Positions 46,084 through 54,603 are shown, counted from the stretch's first letter. The stretch: DNA of 64,000 bases from Streptomyces sp. NBC_01232 (GCF_035989885.1 NZ_CP108518.1:1054001-1118000); one strand, 5' to 3'. Program-made: numbers and translations. The notes: generated by a model not told the origin, from the letters alone.

Positions 46084-46557
46084 ATGAACTTTTCGGTTCG
46101 ACGGAGTTCCGGCGACACCATGTGGCGCCGCCCCAGCGCGGGCTGGTTGGATCCCCGGCATCCTTTCGGGTCCATGCGGCACCACATGGGCCACTTTCTG
46201 GAGCAGGGAAACCTCGCCCAGGCCGGTCAGGGGTGGACGCCCTTGACCGAAGAGGAGGAGACCGAGGACGCGTACGTGATCAAGGCCGAGATGCCCGGCA
46301 TTCCCCGCGAGAACATCACCGTGGAGATGAACGGCAACGATCTGTGCATCACGGGCGAGCTCGACAAGAGGTCCGACAAGGTGCTCACCCAGCGCAAAGG
46401 CAGGTTCTGTTACCGCGCCAGCCTGTCCGGGGGCATCGACAGCGACAAGACCGAGGCCACTCTCGACAGGGGCGTCCTGACGGTCCGCATCTCCAAATCG
46501 GGTGAATCCAAGCCGCGCCAGATCCCCATTACAGGCGGTGATGACCGGCGCGTCTGA
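46084..46557 (+). CDS. Hsp20 / alpha-crystallin small heat-shock protein
   Basis: A 157-aa small heat-shock protein. The variable N-terminus (about 50 residues) precedes the alpha-crystallin domain (TEDAYVIKAEMPGIPRENITVEM ... FCYRASLSGGIDSDKTEATLDRGVLTVRI), with the usual A-x-x-x-G-V-L motif at LDRGVLTV and a basic tail. It holds unfolding proteins. ATG 46084 begins MNFSVRR; an SD is poor, with AGCGGGG 14 bases upstream. Confidence 0.92.
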   Translation: MNFSVRRSSGDTMWRRPSAGWLDPRHPFGSMRHHMGHFLEQGNLAQAGQGWTPLTEEEETEDAYVIKAEMPGIPRENITVEMNGNDLCITGELDKRSDKVLTQRKGRFCYRASLSGGIDSDKTEATLDRGVLTVRISKSGESKPRQIPITGGDDRRV

Positions 46558-46751
46558 AACCAGCACACCGGAAAGAAGACCGACAGGGGTCAGGCGACGG
46601 CCGACGTCCTGTCTGAAGGCGCGCCGCCTGCGCGCGGGCGGAGAAGTCCTGCGGCACTGTGCTCGGCCGAGAGCGCCGCCCGGACGGCCTTCGTCCTGGT
46701 CACCTACCGAAAGGCCACCCGACGGCCGGTCTCGAATGGACAGGCTCCTTG

Positions 46752-47192
46752 TCACTCCATGATGGTGATCGGAGCCCTGAAGCTGTCCTCGGTAAGCAGG
46801 TCCAAGTCGAATACTCCGTCATTGGCCTGCTGCCAGACCCGTACGTACTTGGTTCTCGCCGCCCAAGTGCCGAGATCGGCGGTGTCAGCGCTGTACTGCT
46901 GCCAGGTCGTTCCGTGCTCGTCCAAGTGATCCGGCCAGGTGTCGGGCCTGTACGCCCACACGGTGACGTGGGTGACGCAGCCGATGGCCTGGCGGAACGG
47001 ATGGTCGGAGGCAGCGGCCTCGAGGGGGGCTTGCAGGGAGCCGAGGCGCCGCAACCCGAGGGAAGCGAGGGAGTACACGACGACACCCTCACCCCTGTCC
47101 CATCCATCCGGGCGCACCGTGATGGCGTTCCCCTGGTAGTAGGTCGCGTCGTACAGCCTCGCTCCGATCTTCAGGCCGGGGTTGTTCGGCAT
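46752..47192 (-). CDS. Conserved hypothetical protein
   Basis: A 146-aa soluble protein with PGLKIGARLYDATYYQGNAITVRPDGWDRG at the N-terminus, VVYSLASLGLRRLGSL, and CVTHVTVWAYRPDTWPDHLDEHG. Trp- and Tyr-rich, with no metal motif or signal peptide. I do not recognise the family. The two divergent neighbours are Hsp20 (convergent) and TetR. ATG 47192 is the only start consistent with the codon bias. Confidence 0.65.
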   Translation of the reverse strand: MPNNPGLKIGARLYDATYYQGNAITVRPDGWDRGEGVVVYSLASLGLRRLGSLQAPLEAAASDHPFRQAIGCVTHVTVWAYRPDTWPDHLDEHGTTWQQYSADTADLGTWAARTKYVRVWQQANDGVFDLDLLTEDSFRAPITIME

Positions 47193-47569
47193 GTCGTACT
47201 CCCGCGCCTCCGGGCTTGCGGTCCCGTGTCTCTGCCGTCGCCGATCCCTGGGGGCTGAATCGCCGAAATGCCGAGGTCGGCCGCATTCAGGGTGGCCGCT
47301 CCGCCCCGTCGGCGTGCATGGGGGGGGTGGCCAAACCAGCTTCCCACGTTCTGGGCGCACTGCCGTGATCCGTCGACCGTCGGCTCCCGTATCCGGAATC
47401 TCAAGGAAAAGGTGAAGGACAGGCTCAAGCGCTGAATCCCGTGCGGGGCAAGCCCGCCCGTCCGGCTCGTGCGCGCCCGCTCGGGCCGTTGGTGTCCGAC
47501 GGGACGAGTCCCCCAGGAGCGGGGCTGTTCCCTTGCCGGATGCATCGTGGCCGGAAAACACAGCGATCC
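47193..47569. other. Intergenic; possible tiny relic
   Basis: A plus-strand tail near 47395-47438 (RIRNLKEKVKDRLKR then TGA) looks like the end of a small basic protein, and GTG near 47329 begins MAKPASHVLGAL in another frame. The two may be one broken mini-gene. Nothing else seen. Confidence 0.3.
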
Positions 47570-47598
47570 CTCGCGAGCGATAGGGTGTAACTCGCGAG
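47570..47598 (+). promoter_or_regulatory. Paired palindromic operators of the TetR gene
   Basis: Two identical perfect 8-bp palindromes, CTCGCGAG at 47570-47577 and 47591-47598, are 21 bases apart, about two helical turns. The second one touches the SD (GAGGAGG, 47596-47602) of the TetR gene, so a bound repressor would block its own expression. This is the layout of TetR-family autoregulation. Confidence 0.7.
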
Positions 47599-47610
47599 GA
47601 GGAGGCTGTC

Positions 47611-48261
47611 ATGGGTGAAGCAGCTTCAACGACCACCCCCCGTGAGCGGTACCGGCAGCAGGTTCGTTCAGAGATCAAAGAACGGGCCTGGGAGCAGATC
47701 ACTGCCGCCGGAACGTCCGCGCTCTCCCTCAACGGGATCGCCAGACTTATGGGCCTGAGCGGCACAGGACTCTACCGATATTTCACGAGCCGCGACGAAT
47801 TGCTCACAGAATTGGTTCATGACGCCTACCAGAGCCTGGTGGGGACACTCAGGACTGCGGCTGCCCAGGGAAAAGGGAATCTTGCCGGCCTGGGACAGGC
47901 CCTGCGTATATGGGCGCTCGATGACCCACAGCGGTATTTCCTCGTCTACGGACCTCCGGTACCGGGCTACCGCGCCCCCGCTGACGTCGCCGCATTGACG
48001 GCGGAGATCATGGACATACTCACCGATGCCTGTGCCGCTGAACCCGACGCGCCCGCGAGTACGCCCGAGAGCCCACTGGCGGATGGCCCTGCGCAGTCGG
48101 TAGGGCGGGCCGAGACGGCGTCGGCTCAGCGCCTGGCAATCTCCTTCCGGACCCGGCTGCACGGGGTGCTCTCCCTGGAACTCGGCGGTCACTTCGCCGG
48201 AATGGAATGCGACCCCGCCCTGCTGTACCAGGCCGAGCTGGACCTGCTCGTGTCCCATTGA
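47611..48261 (+). CDS. TetR/AcrR-family regulator with WHG-type C-terminus
   Basis: A 216-aa regulator. The HTH is near residues 30-62 (GTSALSLNGIARLMGLSGTGLYRYFTSRDELL). The C-terminal part contains the LAGLGQALRIWALDDPQRYFLVYGPPVPGY stretch of the TetR-C 'WHG' ligand-binding domain. ATG 47611 with GAGGAGG upstream. Convergent with gvpK. Ligand unknown; the paired palindromes upstream are its likely operator. Confidence 0.9.
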   Translation: MGEAASTTTPRERYRQQVRSEIKERAWEQITAAGTSALSLNGIARLMGLSGTGLYRYFTSRDELLTELVHDAYQSLVGTLRTAAAQGKGNLAGLGQALRIWALDDPQRYFLVYGPPVPGYRAPADVAALTAEIMDILTDACAAEPDAPASTPESPLADGPAQSVGRAETASAQRLAISFRTRLHGVLSLELGGHFAGMECDPALLYQAELDLLVSH

Positions 48262-48355
48262 GCACGAGGCCGCCCGAAGCCCGCCCGTTCAGCTCGGGTG
48301 CCGAGGAATACTCCTGGGGCCGCCGCGCGTGCAGGTGGTTGGGGGCATCAGGGCA

Positions 48356-48760
48356 TCAGCCGCGGGGCGGTAGGAGGGGCCCCAGGGGGCCCAGGTCGAT
48401 GTTCAGGTCCTCCAGGGCGTAGCCATGTTCTTCGCAAAGGTCGGCGAGGCTGTCATGGAGGGCGAGGAGGGTGGCGCCGAGTTCTTCTTCCTGCTCGTCG
48501 GTGAGATCGCCGGCATCGACGCGGCGCAGCGCTTGGCGTTCGATGAGCTGGCGCAGCAGCTCGATGATGGTGAGGACGAGCTTCAGGAGGTCTTCCCCGA
48601 CGGCGTCCGGGTCGGTTGTCAGGCGGTGGGCGGGGTGGGCGGGTTTGTCGTGGGGGGCGGGGGGCGCCTGGATGAGCCGGAAGGCCTGGGACAGGCTGTC
48701 GCCGAGGTCTTGGACTCGTCCGGGCCGGGGGTGTGGGGACGGGGGGTGTTCACCGCTCAT
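48356..48760 (-). CDS. gvpK: Gas-vesicle protein GvpK
   Basis: A 134-aa protein with the GvpK core LTTDPDAVGEDLLKLVLTIIELLRQLIERQALRRVDAGDLTDEQEEELGATL. Required for assembly in characterised gas-vesicle systems. ATG 48760 begins MSGEHPP and overlaps the end of gvpS by 11 bases. Last gene of the operon; the last residues include LGPLGPLLPPRG. Confidence 0.9.
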   Translation of the reverse strand: MSGEHPPSPHPRPGRVQDLGDSLSQAFRLIQAPPAPHDKPAHPAHRLTTDPDAVGEDLLKLVLTIIELLRQLIERQALRRVDAGDLTDEQEEELGATLLALHDSLADLCEEHGYALEDLNIDLGPLGPLLPPRG

Positions 48761-48971
48761 TGCGTCCGCCCTCCTCTGCCCCGGCGGGGGCGATCTCGGA
48801 GCTGACGGAGACAATAAGGGCGCGCAGGGAGATACGGACGAGGTCGATGTCGGCGATGGACAGGACGATGTCGCCGGTGAGGACGACTCCGCCGCTCAGG
48901 AGCCGGTCGAGGAGGTCGACGAGGGCGACCTGGCGGCCGGGCAGGGGCTCGCCGTGTCCGCTGACGGTCAT
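48750..48971 (-). CDS. gvpS: Gas-vesicle GvpA/J/S-family protein (GvpS position)
   Basis: A 73-aa protein with the GvpA-family core QVALVDLLDRLLSGGVVLTGDIVLSIADIDLVRISLRALIVSV. Its position between gvpL and gvpK and its short length match GvpS of Streptomyces clusters. Its ATG overlaps the stop of gvpL by four bases. Confidence 0.88.
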   Translation of the reverse strand: MTVSGHGEPLPGRQVALVDLLDRLLSGGVVLTGDIVLSIADIDLVRISLRALIVSVSSEIAPAGAEEGGRNER

Positions 48972-49810
48972 GGTGACGGCTCGGGGGCGTCGGTCGGGCC
49001 GGGGGCTGTCATGGCGAAGGAGTAGGGAGCCCAGGGGCCGGTGACCTCGATGCGCAGATCGGGAAAGCGCTGGGCGGCGTCGGCGATGGCAGCCTGGAAC
49101 TGCCCTGCCTGGTCGTCGGGGATGAGATAGGCGTCGTTGAACACGTTCTCCTGAGGACCGGTGAGTTCGCCGCGCTGGGGTGCATGCCGTACACGCTGGG
49201 TGGCATGGCGGGATGCGATGGCCTCGATGGTCTCGGCAGCCTGCTCTGCCTGCTGATAGACGGCGTCCCGGGAGTGACGCTGGGCCCTGCGGGCTTGCAG
49301 ATAGGCCTTGCCCGGGCCGGCGGCCGGTGCGGGGGCTTCAGGAGGGGGCTGTGTGGCCTCCGGCGTGAGGTAGATCTTCACCCCGTACTCGGTGTGGGCG
49401 CGCAGCTGGTCGAGACGCCGGCTGAAGACGTCCTGTTGGGCGGACAACGCTTGCCGGGCCCGGTGGTCGTCCTGGTAGACGGTGGCCATGCGCAGGGGGA
49501 GGACGGGGGCCCTGGCGGCGACGGCCTGGACGACATCGTGATGGGTGCGCGCGACGTACTCGAGCCAGTCCAGGTCCTCGAAGTGGTTCTTGAGGGCGGT
49601 CTCGTCGAAGTCCTGTTCGGGTACGTCGCTGGCCACGAAGGCGAGCGACGCGAGCGAGGTACTGGGAGCGGGATCGGTGGTGTCGGCGGTGAGCGGAAGA
49701 AGCCTGAGCGGCGCCTGGCCGATGCCGTGCAGGCCGGCGAGGGCGTCGCCCAGCGGGCCCGTCCGGTGGGTGACTGCGTAGACGTACGTGAGGCTGCCGG
49801 GGGTGTTCAC
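48968..49810 (-). CDS. gvpL: Gas-vesicle protein GvpL
   Basis: A 280-aa GvpL/GvpF-family protein: TYVYAVTHRTGPLGDALAGLHG, then LEYVARTHHDVVQAVAARAPVLPLRMATVYQD and a C-terminal FNDAYLIPDDQAGQFQAAI ... PWAPYSF. GvpF/L proteins are minor, essential assembly factors. Its start overlaps gvpJ by four bases. A Pro/Ala-rich linker (about residues 154-167) is a local insertion. Confidence 0.92.
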   Translation of the reverse strand: MNTPGSLTYVYAVTHRTGPLGDALAGLHGIGQAPLRLLPLTADTTDPAPSTSLASLAFVASDVPEQDFDETALKNHFEDLDWLEYVARTHHDVVQAVAARAPVLPLRMATVYQDDHRARQALSAQQDVFSRRLDQLRAHTEYGVKIYLTPEATQPPPEAPAPAAGPGKAYLQARRAQRHSRDAVYQQAEQAAETIEAIASRHATQRVRHAPQRGELTGPQENVFNDAYLIPDDQAGQFQAAIADAAQRFPDLRIEVTGPWAPYSFAMTAPGPTDAPEPSP

Positions 49811-50226
49811 GGAGGACTCTTCCGTCGTCGCCCGGCCGGTCGGCCACCCGGTTCCTCGCCCGGGACCTCTTCTTCGTCGTACGCGCCGGGTTCGAGTCGG
49901 CCACGGAGGGCGTCGAGTTCGGCGCGCAGGCGGCGGTTCTCCTGTTCCAGCGGGCTACCCGTGTGCCGGGACGACAAGGAGGGGTCGTGCTCCCACCAGT
50001 CGATCCCCATCTCCTTGGCCTTGTCCACGGAAGCGATCAGGATGCGGAGTTTGATGGTCAGCAGCTCGATGTCGAGGAGGTTGATGCGGATGTCGCCGGC
50101 GATGACGATCCCCTTGTCCAGGACCCGCTCGAGGATGTCGGCGAGGCTGGAGGTGGAGGACTGCCCGTATGGCATCGGCGCGCGGGAGGCGAAGCTTCCG
50201 GGTCGGCCGGGCAGGGGTTCGGTCAC
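49807..50226 (-). CDS. gvpJ: Gas-vesicle protein GvpJ
   Basis: A 139-aa GvpA-family protein: SLADILERVLDKGIVIAGDIRINLLDIELLTIKLRILIASVDKAKEMG followed by an extended charged tail (WWEHDPSL ... RGRLEPGAYDEEEVPG). The longer tail separates GvpJ from the shell protein GvpA. Overlaps gvpL by four bases. ATG 50226. Confidence 0.88.
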   Translation of the reverse strand: MTEPLPGRPGSFASRAPMPYGQSSTSSLADILERVLDKGIVIAGDIRINLLDIELLTIKLRILIASVDKAKEMGIDWWEHDPSLSSRHTGSPLEQENRRLRAELDALRGRLEPGAYDEEEVPGEEPGGRPAGRRRKSPP

Positions 50227-50247
50227 GGTGGCCCCTCATTCTTCGAC

Positions 50248-50496
50248 TCAGGGAAGCTGCTGCCGGAACGCTTCGATCTCTTCCAGCCGGTCGATCAGCT
50301 CGTCCTCCTGGCGGTCGAAGGTCTCCTGATCGATCTCTCCTCGCAGCAGCTGCTGCTCCAGCTCCGCCAGCCCGCGCCAGATCGGAGCGGGGTCGTAGTA
50401 CTCCTCTTCCGCTTGGTCGACCACGCGCTGGGCGACCCAGGTGACAGCGCGTACCGGTGCGACGGGGAGCGTCAGCAGGTAGGTGAGGAGTCCCAT
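50248..50496 (-). CDS. gvpG: Gas-vesicle protein GvpG
   Basis: An 82-aa protein with the GvpG pattern: hydrophobic MGLLTYLLTLPVAPVRAVTWVAQRV, then DQAEEEYYDPAPIWRGLAELEQQLLRGEIDQETFDRQEDELIDRLEEI. A minor assembly protein. It lies 27 bases downstream of gvpF and 21 bases upstream of gvpJ. Confidence 0.92.
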   Translation of the reverse strand: MGLLTYLLTLPVAPVRAVTWVAQRVVDQAEEEYYDPAPIWRGLAELEQQLLRGEIDQETFDRQEDELIDRLEEIEAFRQQLP

Positions 50497-50523
50497 AGCG
50501 TTCCCCTTCCGTGGGTGTGGTGG

Positions 50524-51243
50524 TCACTGGACGAAGCTGTACGGGGGAAGCGGTCCGGAAAACCGCAGGTCGATGTCGCTGCCGATCTCCCGTGCCAGGT
50601 TTGCTTCCGCGGTACGCAGAGCCTCCTTGTGCTCGTCGTGCACGAGGAGGGAGAGGTTGAGGAAGTCGCTCCCCGAGGGCGGGTGGGCCAGGTATTCGCG
50701 GGAGAAGGGGACGAGCGCCTCGGTCAGGCCGGCCGCCAGGGCCTCCTGCCGTACCTGTACCTCGCGGGCGACTGTTTCGCCCAGGGCGAGCGGCAAGCTC
50801 GGGTCCCGGTCTCCGCCGCGGATCCGGTCGTTGAGGTCGCTCGCCTCGGGCACATCCTGGAGGATCTGCTGCAGCAGTGGTGCCTCATCGGCCTGTGAGG
50901 CCCTGACGTGGTATTCGGCGCACCCCTCCAGGCGCCCCAGCGCACCGAGGTAGTTCTCCGCGTTGGACTCGAGGGCCTGGCGGACCGCATCGTCGTCGGT
51001 GGCGATGTAGCCGAACTGCAGCGGCAGGATCACCCCGTCGGCCATCAGCAGCTCCTGCACCTGTTGGTGGGCGTTCAGGTCGCGGCGTTTGGGCCGGATC
51101 TCCTCGGCGATGTCGCTGACCACCGCGCACAGGGGGCCGGCCGTGACCGTGCGCAGCGGGGAGGGATCGGAGCCGACGCCGCTGACGCCGTCCAGGCGGT
51201 GGGGGTGGTCCTTCGCGGCGATCGAGTACACGTAGAGCGGCAT
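50524..51243 (-). CDS. gvpF: Gas-vesicle protein GvpF
   Basis: A 239-aa GvpF/GvpL-family protein: YVYSIAAKDHPHRLDGVSGVG, VMADGVILPLQFGYIATDDDAVRQAL, SREYLAHPPSGSDFLNLSLLVHDEH and a final FSGPLPPYSFVQ typical of the family. GvpF caps or helps nucleate the vesicle and contacts GvpA. It is three bases behind gvpA. Confidence 0.92.
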   Translation of the reverse strand: MPLYVYSIAAKDHPHRLDGVSGVGSDPSPLRTVTAGPLCAVVSDIAEEIRPKRRDLNAHQQVQELLMADGVILPLQFGYIATDDDAVRQALESNAENYLGALGRLEGCAEYHVRASQADEAPLLQQILQDVPEASDLNDRIRGGDRDPSLPLALGETVAREVQVRQEALAAGLTEALVPFSREYLAHPPSGSDFLNLSLLVHDEHKEALRTAEANLAREIGSDIDLRFSGPLPPYSFVQ

Positions 51244-51246
51244 CGG

Positions 51247-51711
51247 TTACTCCTTCTCCCGCCGTACGGGGCGCCGGGCGGCAGGGCGGCGTCTCTTGGG
51301 TACCTCTTCCTCCGCCTCTTCCTCTTCTTCCGGCTCCCTGGACTTGGAGGACTTACCGGTCAGGGAATCGGTGACGGCATCGACGGCTCCGCCGATGGCT
51401 CCCTTGGTCTTCCCGCGGGCCCCTCCTTCCATCATGTTCCCCATGACCTCGGGAAGCTGGGCGGGGGCCTTGCGGCCTGCTTCGAGGTCGAGGCGGTTGC
51501 AGGCCTCGGCAAAGCGGAGGTAGGTGTCGACGCTGGCCACGACGATCCGCGCGTCAATCTTGATGAGTTCGATGCCCACCAGGGAGACGCGGACAAAGAC
51601 GTCGATGACGAGCCCGCGGTCGAGGATGAGTTCCAGGACGTCGTAGAGGCTGCTCGTGCCGCCTCCTTGCCCTCGGGCGACGGGGCCACCGCCCTGCGGC
51701 ACCATGGTCAT
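51247..51711 (-). CDS. gvpA: Gas-vesicle shell protein GvpA
   Basis: A 154-aa protein. The conserved GvpA core lies at about residues 20-75: [54 protein letters not shown]. The C-terminal half is an extension, with acidic ([10 protein letters not shown]) and basic ([12 protein letters not shown]) runs. Streptomyces GvpA proteins are longer than the ~70-aa halobacterial and cyanobacterial forms, and this is among that class. The shell is built from this core. ATG 51711 with GGAGG nearby. Confidence 0.9.
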   Translation of the reverse strand: MTMVPQGGGPVARGQGGGTSSLYDVLELILDRGLVIDVFVRVSLVGIELIKIDARIVVASVDTYLRFAEACNRLDLEAGRKAPAQLPEVMGNMMEGGARGKTKGAIGGAVDAVTDSLTGKSSKSREPEEEEEAEEEVPKRRRPAARRPVRREKE

Positions 51712-51740
51712 GGCGCCTCCTTCCGCCGGTCGGCCTGCGC

Positions 51741-52115
51741 TCAGGTCGGCCGGTCGATCATGCCGCGGGTGTAGCGGCGGGTGCGTGCGTACGAGATCAA
51801 CTCACCGTCCTCGTCCAGCGCAACCCGATAGCTGGCCATCACGCTGGTGGTGTCCGGGATGCGTTCCAGCTCCACCACTTCCACCTGCGCCTCCCAGCCG
51901 TCCTCGGTCGGCTTGAGCGAGGAGACGGAATCCGGATGCCGGCCCAGCAGTTCAGCGAGCTGCTGCGCTGCGGCACGCATAGCCGCCGCTGCGCCCGTCT
52001 TTCCGGAACGGCGCCGGGGCGCTGTGCGCCTGGGCCTTTCCCTGTCCTGCCCTTCGCCGTCGCCGGCGGCGTGCGAAGAGGCCCGCCGGGGGCGTGCAGG
52101 TTCCGCTGCGGCCAT
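51741..52115 (-). CDS. gvpO: Gas-vesicle protein GvpO
   Basis: A 124-aa protein. A basic, disordered N-terminus (about 50 residues) precedes the GvpO core [74 protein letters not shown]. First gene of the operon. Next to it is a 200-base divergent promoter region. Confidence 0.9.
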   Translation of the reverse strand: MAAAEPARPRRASSHAAGDGEGQDRERPRRTAPRRRSGKTGAAAAMRAAAQQLAELLGRHPDSVSSLKPTEDGWEAQVEVVELERIPDTTSVMASYRVALDEDGELISYARTRRYTRGMIDRPT

Positions 52116-52315
52116 ATGGCCCTCCCTTGGGGAGACGGCCTCACAGAAACTAGAATGTCACCAAATCCAGGTATAAGCCTCACATCGGGGCAGAAGCCTT
52201 TTCGGGGACGGCCTCAGGCCATACCACCTTCTCGTCGCCGGGCAGCGCGTACGTTGCGATCCACTGCCCCCGGGCGACACCAACAAGACCGAAAGCGCCC
52301 TGGCAGGGGATGATC
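52116..52315. promoter_or_regulatory. Divergent gvp / histone-like promoter region
   Basis: The shared upstream region of the minus-strand gvp operon and plus-strand gene at 52316. It contains one AT-richer patch (about 52140-52185, with ACTAGAATGTCACCAAATCC on the plus strand). AAGGGAGGG on the minus strand at 52118-52126 is the gvpO SD. Promoter elements could not be pinned down. Confidence 0.45.
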
Positions 52316-53443
52316 ATGGAGGACACCACCAAGATCGCGCTCGCAGCCGCTGTGGCTGGCGGATACATACTCGGCCGCACGAAGAAGGGCCGCCTGGCCT
52401 TCACCGTGGCGACCTATCTCGCCGGTCGTCGCTTCGGGCTCGAACCCGGACAGCTGCTCAAGGAAGGCGCCTCCCGGCTCAAGGAGATGCCACAGTTCGA
52501 AGAACTTGCCGAGCAGCTGCGCGGAGAAGCCCTCGACGCCGGCAAGCAAGCGCTGGCTGTCGCGGCCAACCGAAAGCTCGCCGACCTCGCCGGCGTACTG
52601 CACGATCGCACCCTCGAGCTCACCCGCAGCGGTCGTGACGAGGAGGAGGAAGAGGAGGAGGGCGAGGAACCCTACGAGGACGAGGAGGCCGAGGACTACG
52701 CGGGAGAGGACGAGGAGGCCTACGCCGAGCCCGAGGACGAGGTCGAAGAAGACGAAGAGGAGGAAGACGAGGAAGAGGGCGAGCAGGGACCGGAGGCGGA
52801 GGCCGAAGAGGAGGAGGAACCCGAGGAAGAGGAGGAACCCGAGGAGGAAGAACCGGAGGAGGAACCCGAGGAGGAGGAACCCGAGGAGGAAGAGCCGGAG
52901 GAGGAAGAGCCGGAGGAGGAAGCAGAAGAGGAGGAGCCTCCCCCGCGACCGCGCCGGACTCGCACCTCGACTCGCGCACGCAGTGGCAAGACCGCGGCAC
53001 CCGCCCGAAGGACCGCGCGACGCCCCACCCCGGCGAAGAAGTCAGCACCCGCGAAGAAGGCCGCACCCGCGAAGAAGGCGGCACCCGAGAAGAAGGCCGC
53101 ACCCGCAAAGAGGACGCCCGCGAAGAAGGCAGCGCCCTCCAGGGAGGCCGCACCCGCGAAGAAGGCCGCGGCGAAGAAGTCCTCCCCCGCCAAGAAGACG
53201 CCAGCGAAGAAGACCACTGGCGCCCGGCCGGCAAAGAAGGCGGCGCCCGCCAAGAAGAGCGCCCCGCGCAGGGCGGCTGCGAAGAAGACCAGCGCCCCGC
53301 CGCGCAAGCGGAGCACAGCCCAGAGCCCGGCACGCAAGAGCGCTGCCACCAAGGCCACCGCCAAGAAGACCACAGGCCGCAGCCCGGCACGCAAGACGGC
53401 CGCCAAGAAGACGGCGGCGCGCAAGCCGTCCACGCGGAGGTAG
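52316..53443 (+). CDS. Polyampholytic histone H1-like protein divergent from gvp
   Basis: A 375-aa protein in three parts. The first ~100 residues are helical (ALAAAVAGGYILGRTKKGRLAF, LKEGASRLKEMPQFEELAEQLRG). Residues about 108-215 are an almost pure Glu/Asp tract with EEEEP repeats. Residues 218-375 are Lys/Ala/Pro-rich with PAKKA and KKTA units, like bacterial histone H1-like tails. ATG 52316 is chosen because GGGG precedes it with proper spacing; the ATG at 52310 has none. Homologues next to gvp genes exist in Streptomyces. Role unknown. Confidence 0.8.
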   Translation: MEDTTKIALAAAVAGGYILGRTKKGRLAFTVATYLAGRRFGLEPGQLLKEGASRLKEMPQFEELAEQLRGEALDAGKQALAVAANRKLADLAGVLHDRTLELTRSGRDEEEEEEEGEEPYEDEEAEDYAGEDEEAYAEPEDEVEEDEEEEDEEEGEQGPEAEAEEEEEPEEEEEPEEEEPEEEPEEEEPEEEEPEEEEPEEEAEEEEPPPRPRRTRTSTRARSGKTAAPARRTARRPTPAKKSAPAKKAAPAKKAAPEKKAAPAKRTPAKKAAPSREAAPAKKAAAKKSSPAKKTPAKKTTGARPAKKAAPAKKSAPRRAAAKKTSAPPRKRSTAQSPARKSAATKATAKKTTGRSPARKTAAKKTAARKPSTRR

Positions 53444-53446
53444 GCC

Positions 53447-54535
53447 ATGGCAACCTCAGACCGCACAGGCTCGTCGGAGTCCCTCTCCGGGATGGACAAG
53501 CTGCTGAAGGAACTCACGGGATACCTCGGTGCCCAGGCCGGCCAGCTGGCCGACAAGGCGACCGACAAGCTCTCCGACGTCACCGGCCAGCTCCACGACG
53601 TCGCTGACAACAACGGCAGCCTCTCGGACGTCGCCGGCATCGGTAGCCGGATCTTGCAGGGCGACTCCCCCCTGAAAGCGTTCGCCGGCCAGAAATTCGG
53701 CAATCTGAAGGACAAAGTCACCGAGGCGTTCGGCGGCGGCAAGGGGAAGGGCCGCAAGAGCGGCGGCGGCAAGCTGATGAACATCGTCGAGGTGCTCGAC
53801 GTCGGCCTGCCGCTGCGTACGGTCTATGACCACTGGACGCAGTACGAGGATTTCAGCGGGTTCGCCAAAGGCGTCCGTGATGTCTCCCGCGGGGACGATG
53901 TCACGAGCGACTGGAAGGTCAAGGTCGGCCCCTCCACCCGCAGCTGGAAGGCCACCGTCCAGGAGCAGATCCCCGACGACCGCATCGTGTGGACCTCCGC
54001 GGGCGCCAAGGGCACCACTCGTGGGTGCGTCACCTTCCACGAGCTCGCTCCCTCTTTGACCCGCATTGTCATCGTCGTCGAGTACTACCCTTCCGGACTG
54101 TTTGAGAAGACCGGCAACCTGTGGCGGGCCCAGGGCCGCCGCCTGCGTCTGGACCTGAAAAACTTCCTGCGCCACGTCATGCTCACCAACGACGAGCCGG
54201 AAGGCTGGCGCGGTGAGATCCGCGACGGCGAGGTCGTCAAGACACACGAAGAAGCCCTCGAAGAAGAAGAAGAAGCCGAAGAGCCGGAGGAAGGCGAGTA
54301 CGAGGACGGCGGCTCCGAGGACGACGAGGAGGAGTACCCGGACGGCCAGGAGCAGGGCGAAGAAGAGGACGCGGGCGAGGACGCTCAGTACAGCGACGAG
54401 GAACTCGAAGAGGAAGAAGAGGAACCTGAGGAGGAAGAAGAGGAACCTGACGAGGAACCTGAGGAGGAACCTGAGGAGGAGGAAGAGGAGGAGCCAGCTC
54501 CGCCTCGCCGACGCCGGCACCGGCAGCCCGCGTGA
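53447..54535 (+). CDS. SRPBCC protein with Glu-rich tail
   Basis: A 362-aa protein. The first ~110 residues are helical and Lys/Asp-rich (DKLSDVTGQLHDVADNNGSLSDV). An SRPBCC domain follows (NIVEVLDVGLPLRTVYDHWTQYEDFSGFAKGVRDV ... RIVIVVEYYPSGLFEKTGNL). The last ~110 residues are Glu-rich ([18 protein letters not shown]) ending in a basic PPRRRRHRQPA. It starts three bases after the preceding gene's stop, so they are cotranscribed. Acidic tails in both genes are of the same kind. A role in gas-vesicle or lipid handling is an inference from the neighbourhood. Confidence 0.85.
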   Translation: MATSDRTGSSESLSGMDKLLKELTGYLGAQAGQLADKATDKLSDVTGQLHDVADNNGSLSDVAGIGSRILQGDSPLKAFAGQKFGNLKDKVTEAFGGGKGKGRKSGGGKLMNIVEVLDVGLPLRTVYDHWTQYEDFSGFAKGVRDVSRGDDVTSDWKVKVGPSTRSWKATVQEQIPDDRIVWTSAGAKGTTRGCVTFHELAPSLTRIVIVVEYYPSGLFEKTGNLWRAQGRRLRLDLKNFLRHVMLTNDEPEGWRGEIRDGEVVKTHEEALEEEEEAEEPEEGEYEDGGSEDDEEEYPDGQEQGEEEDAGEDAQYSDEELEEEEEEPEEEEEEPDEEPEEEPEEEEEEEPAPPRRRRHRQPA

Positions 54536-54571
54536 AGCCGTCCCCTTGAAGCAACAGCGATTGACGCACGT

Positions 54572-54603
54572 GAGGGCCGGCGGGAGATCTCCCGCCGGCC
54601 CTC
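54572..54603. terminator. Hairpin terminator after SRPBCC gene
   Basis: A perfectly self-complementary 32-base sequence (54572-54603, GAGGGCCGGCGGGAGA with its reverse complement). As it lies between convergent genes it probably terminates both. Confidence 0.85.

Noticed and set aside
46084..46557. RheA- or HspR-type operator upstream of Hsp20
   Set aside because: No TGTCATC/GATGACA or HAIR-like inverted repeat is visible between 45980 and 46083.
47329..47438. A small basic protein (MAKPASHVLGAL ... KVKDRLKR)
   Set aside because: The two ends are in different frames and no family is recognised, so it may be a relic or chance.
52620..54520. Long minus-strand frames rich in Ser, Leu and Pro
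   Set aside because: They are the antisense of Glu/Lys-rich repeats at 52.6-54.5 kb and lack SD and families.
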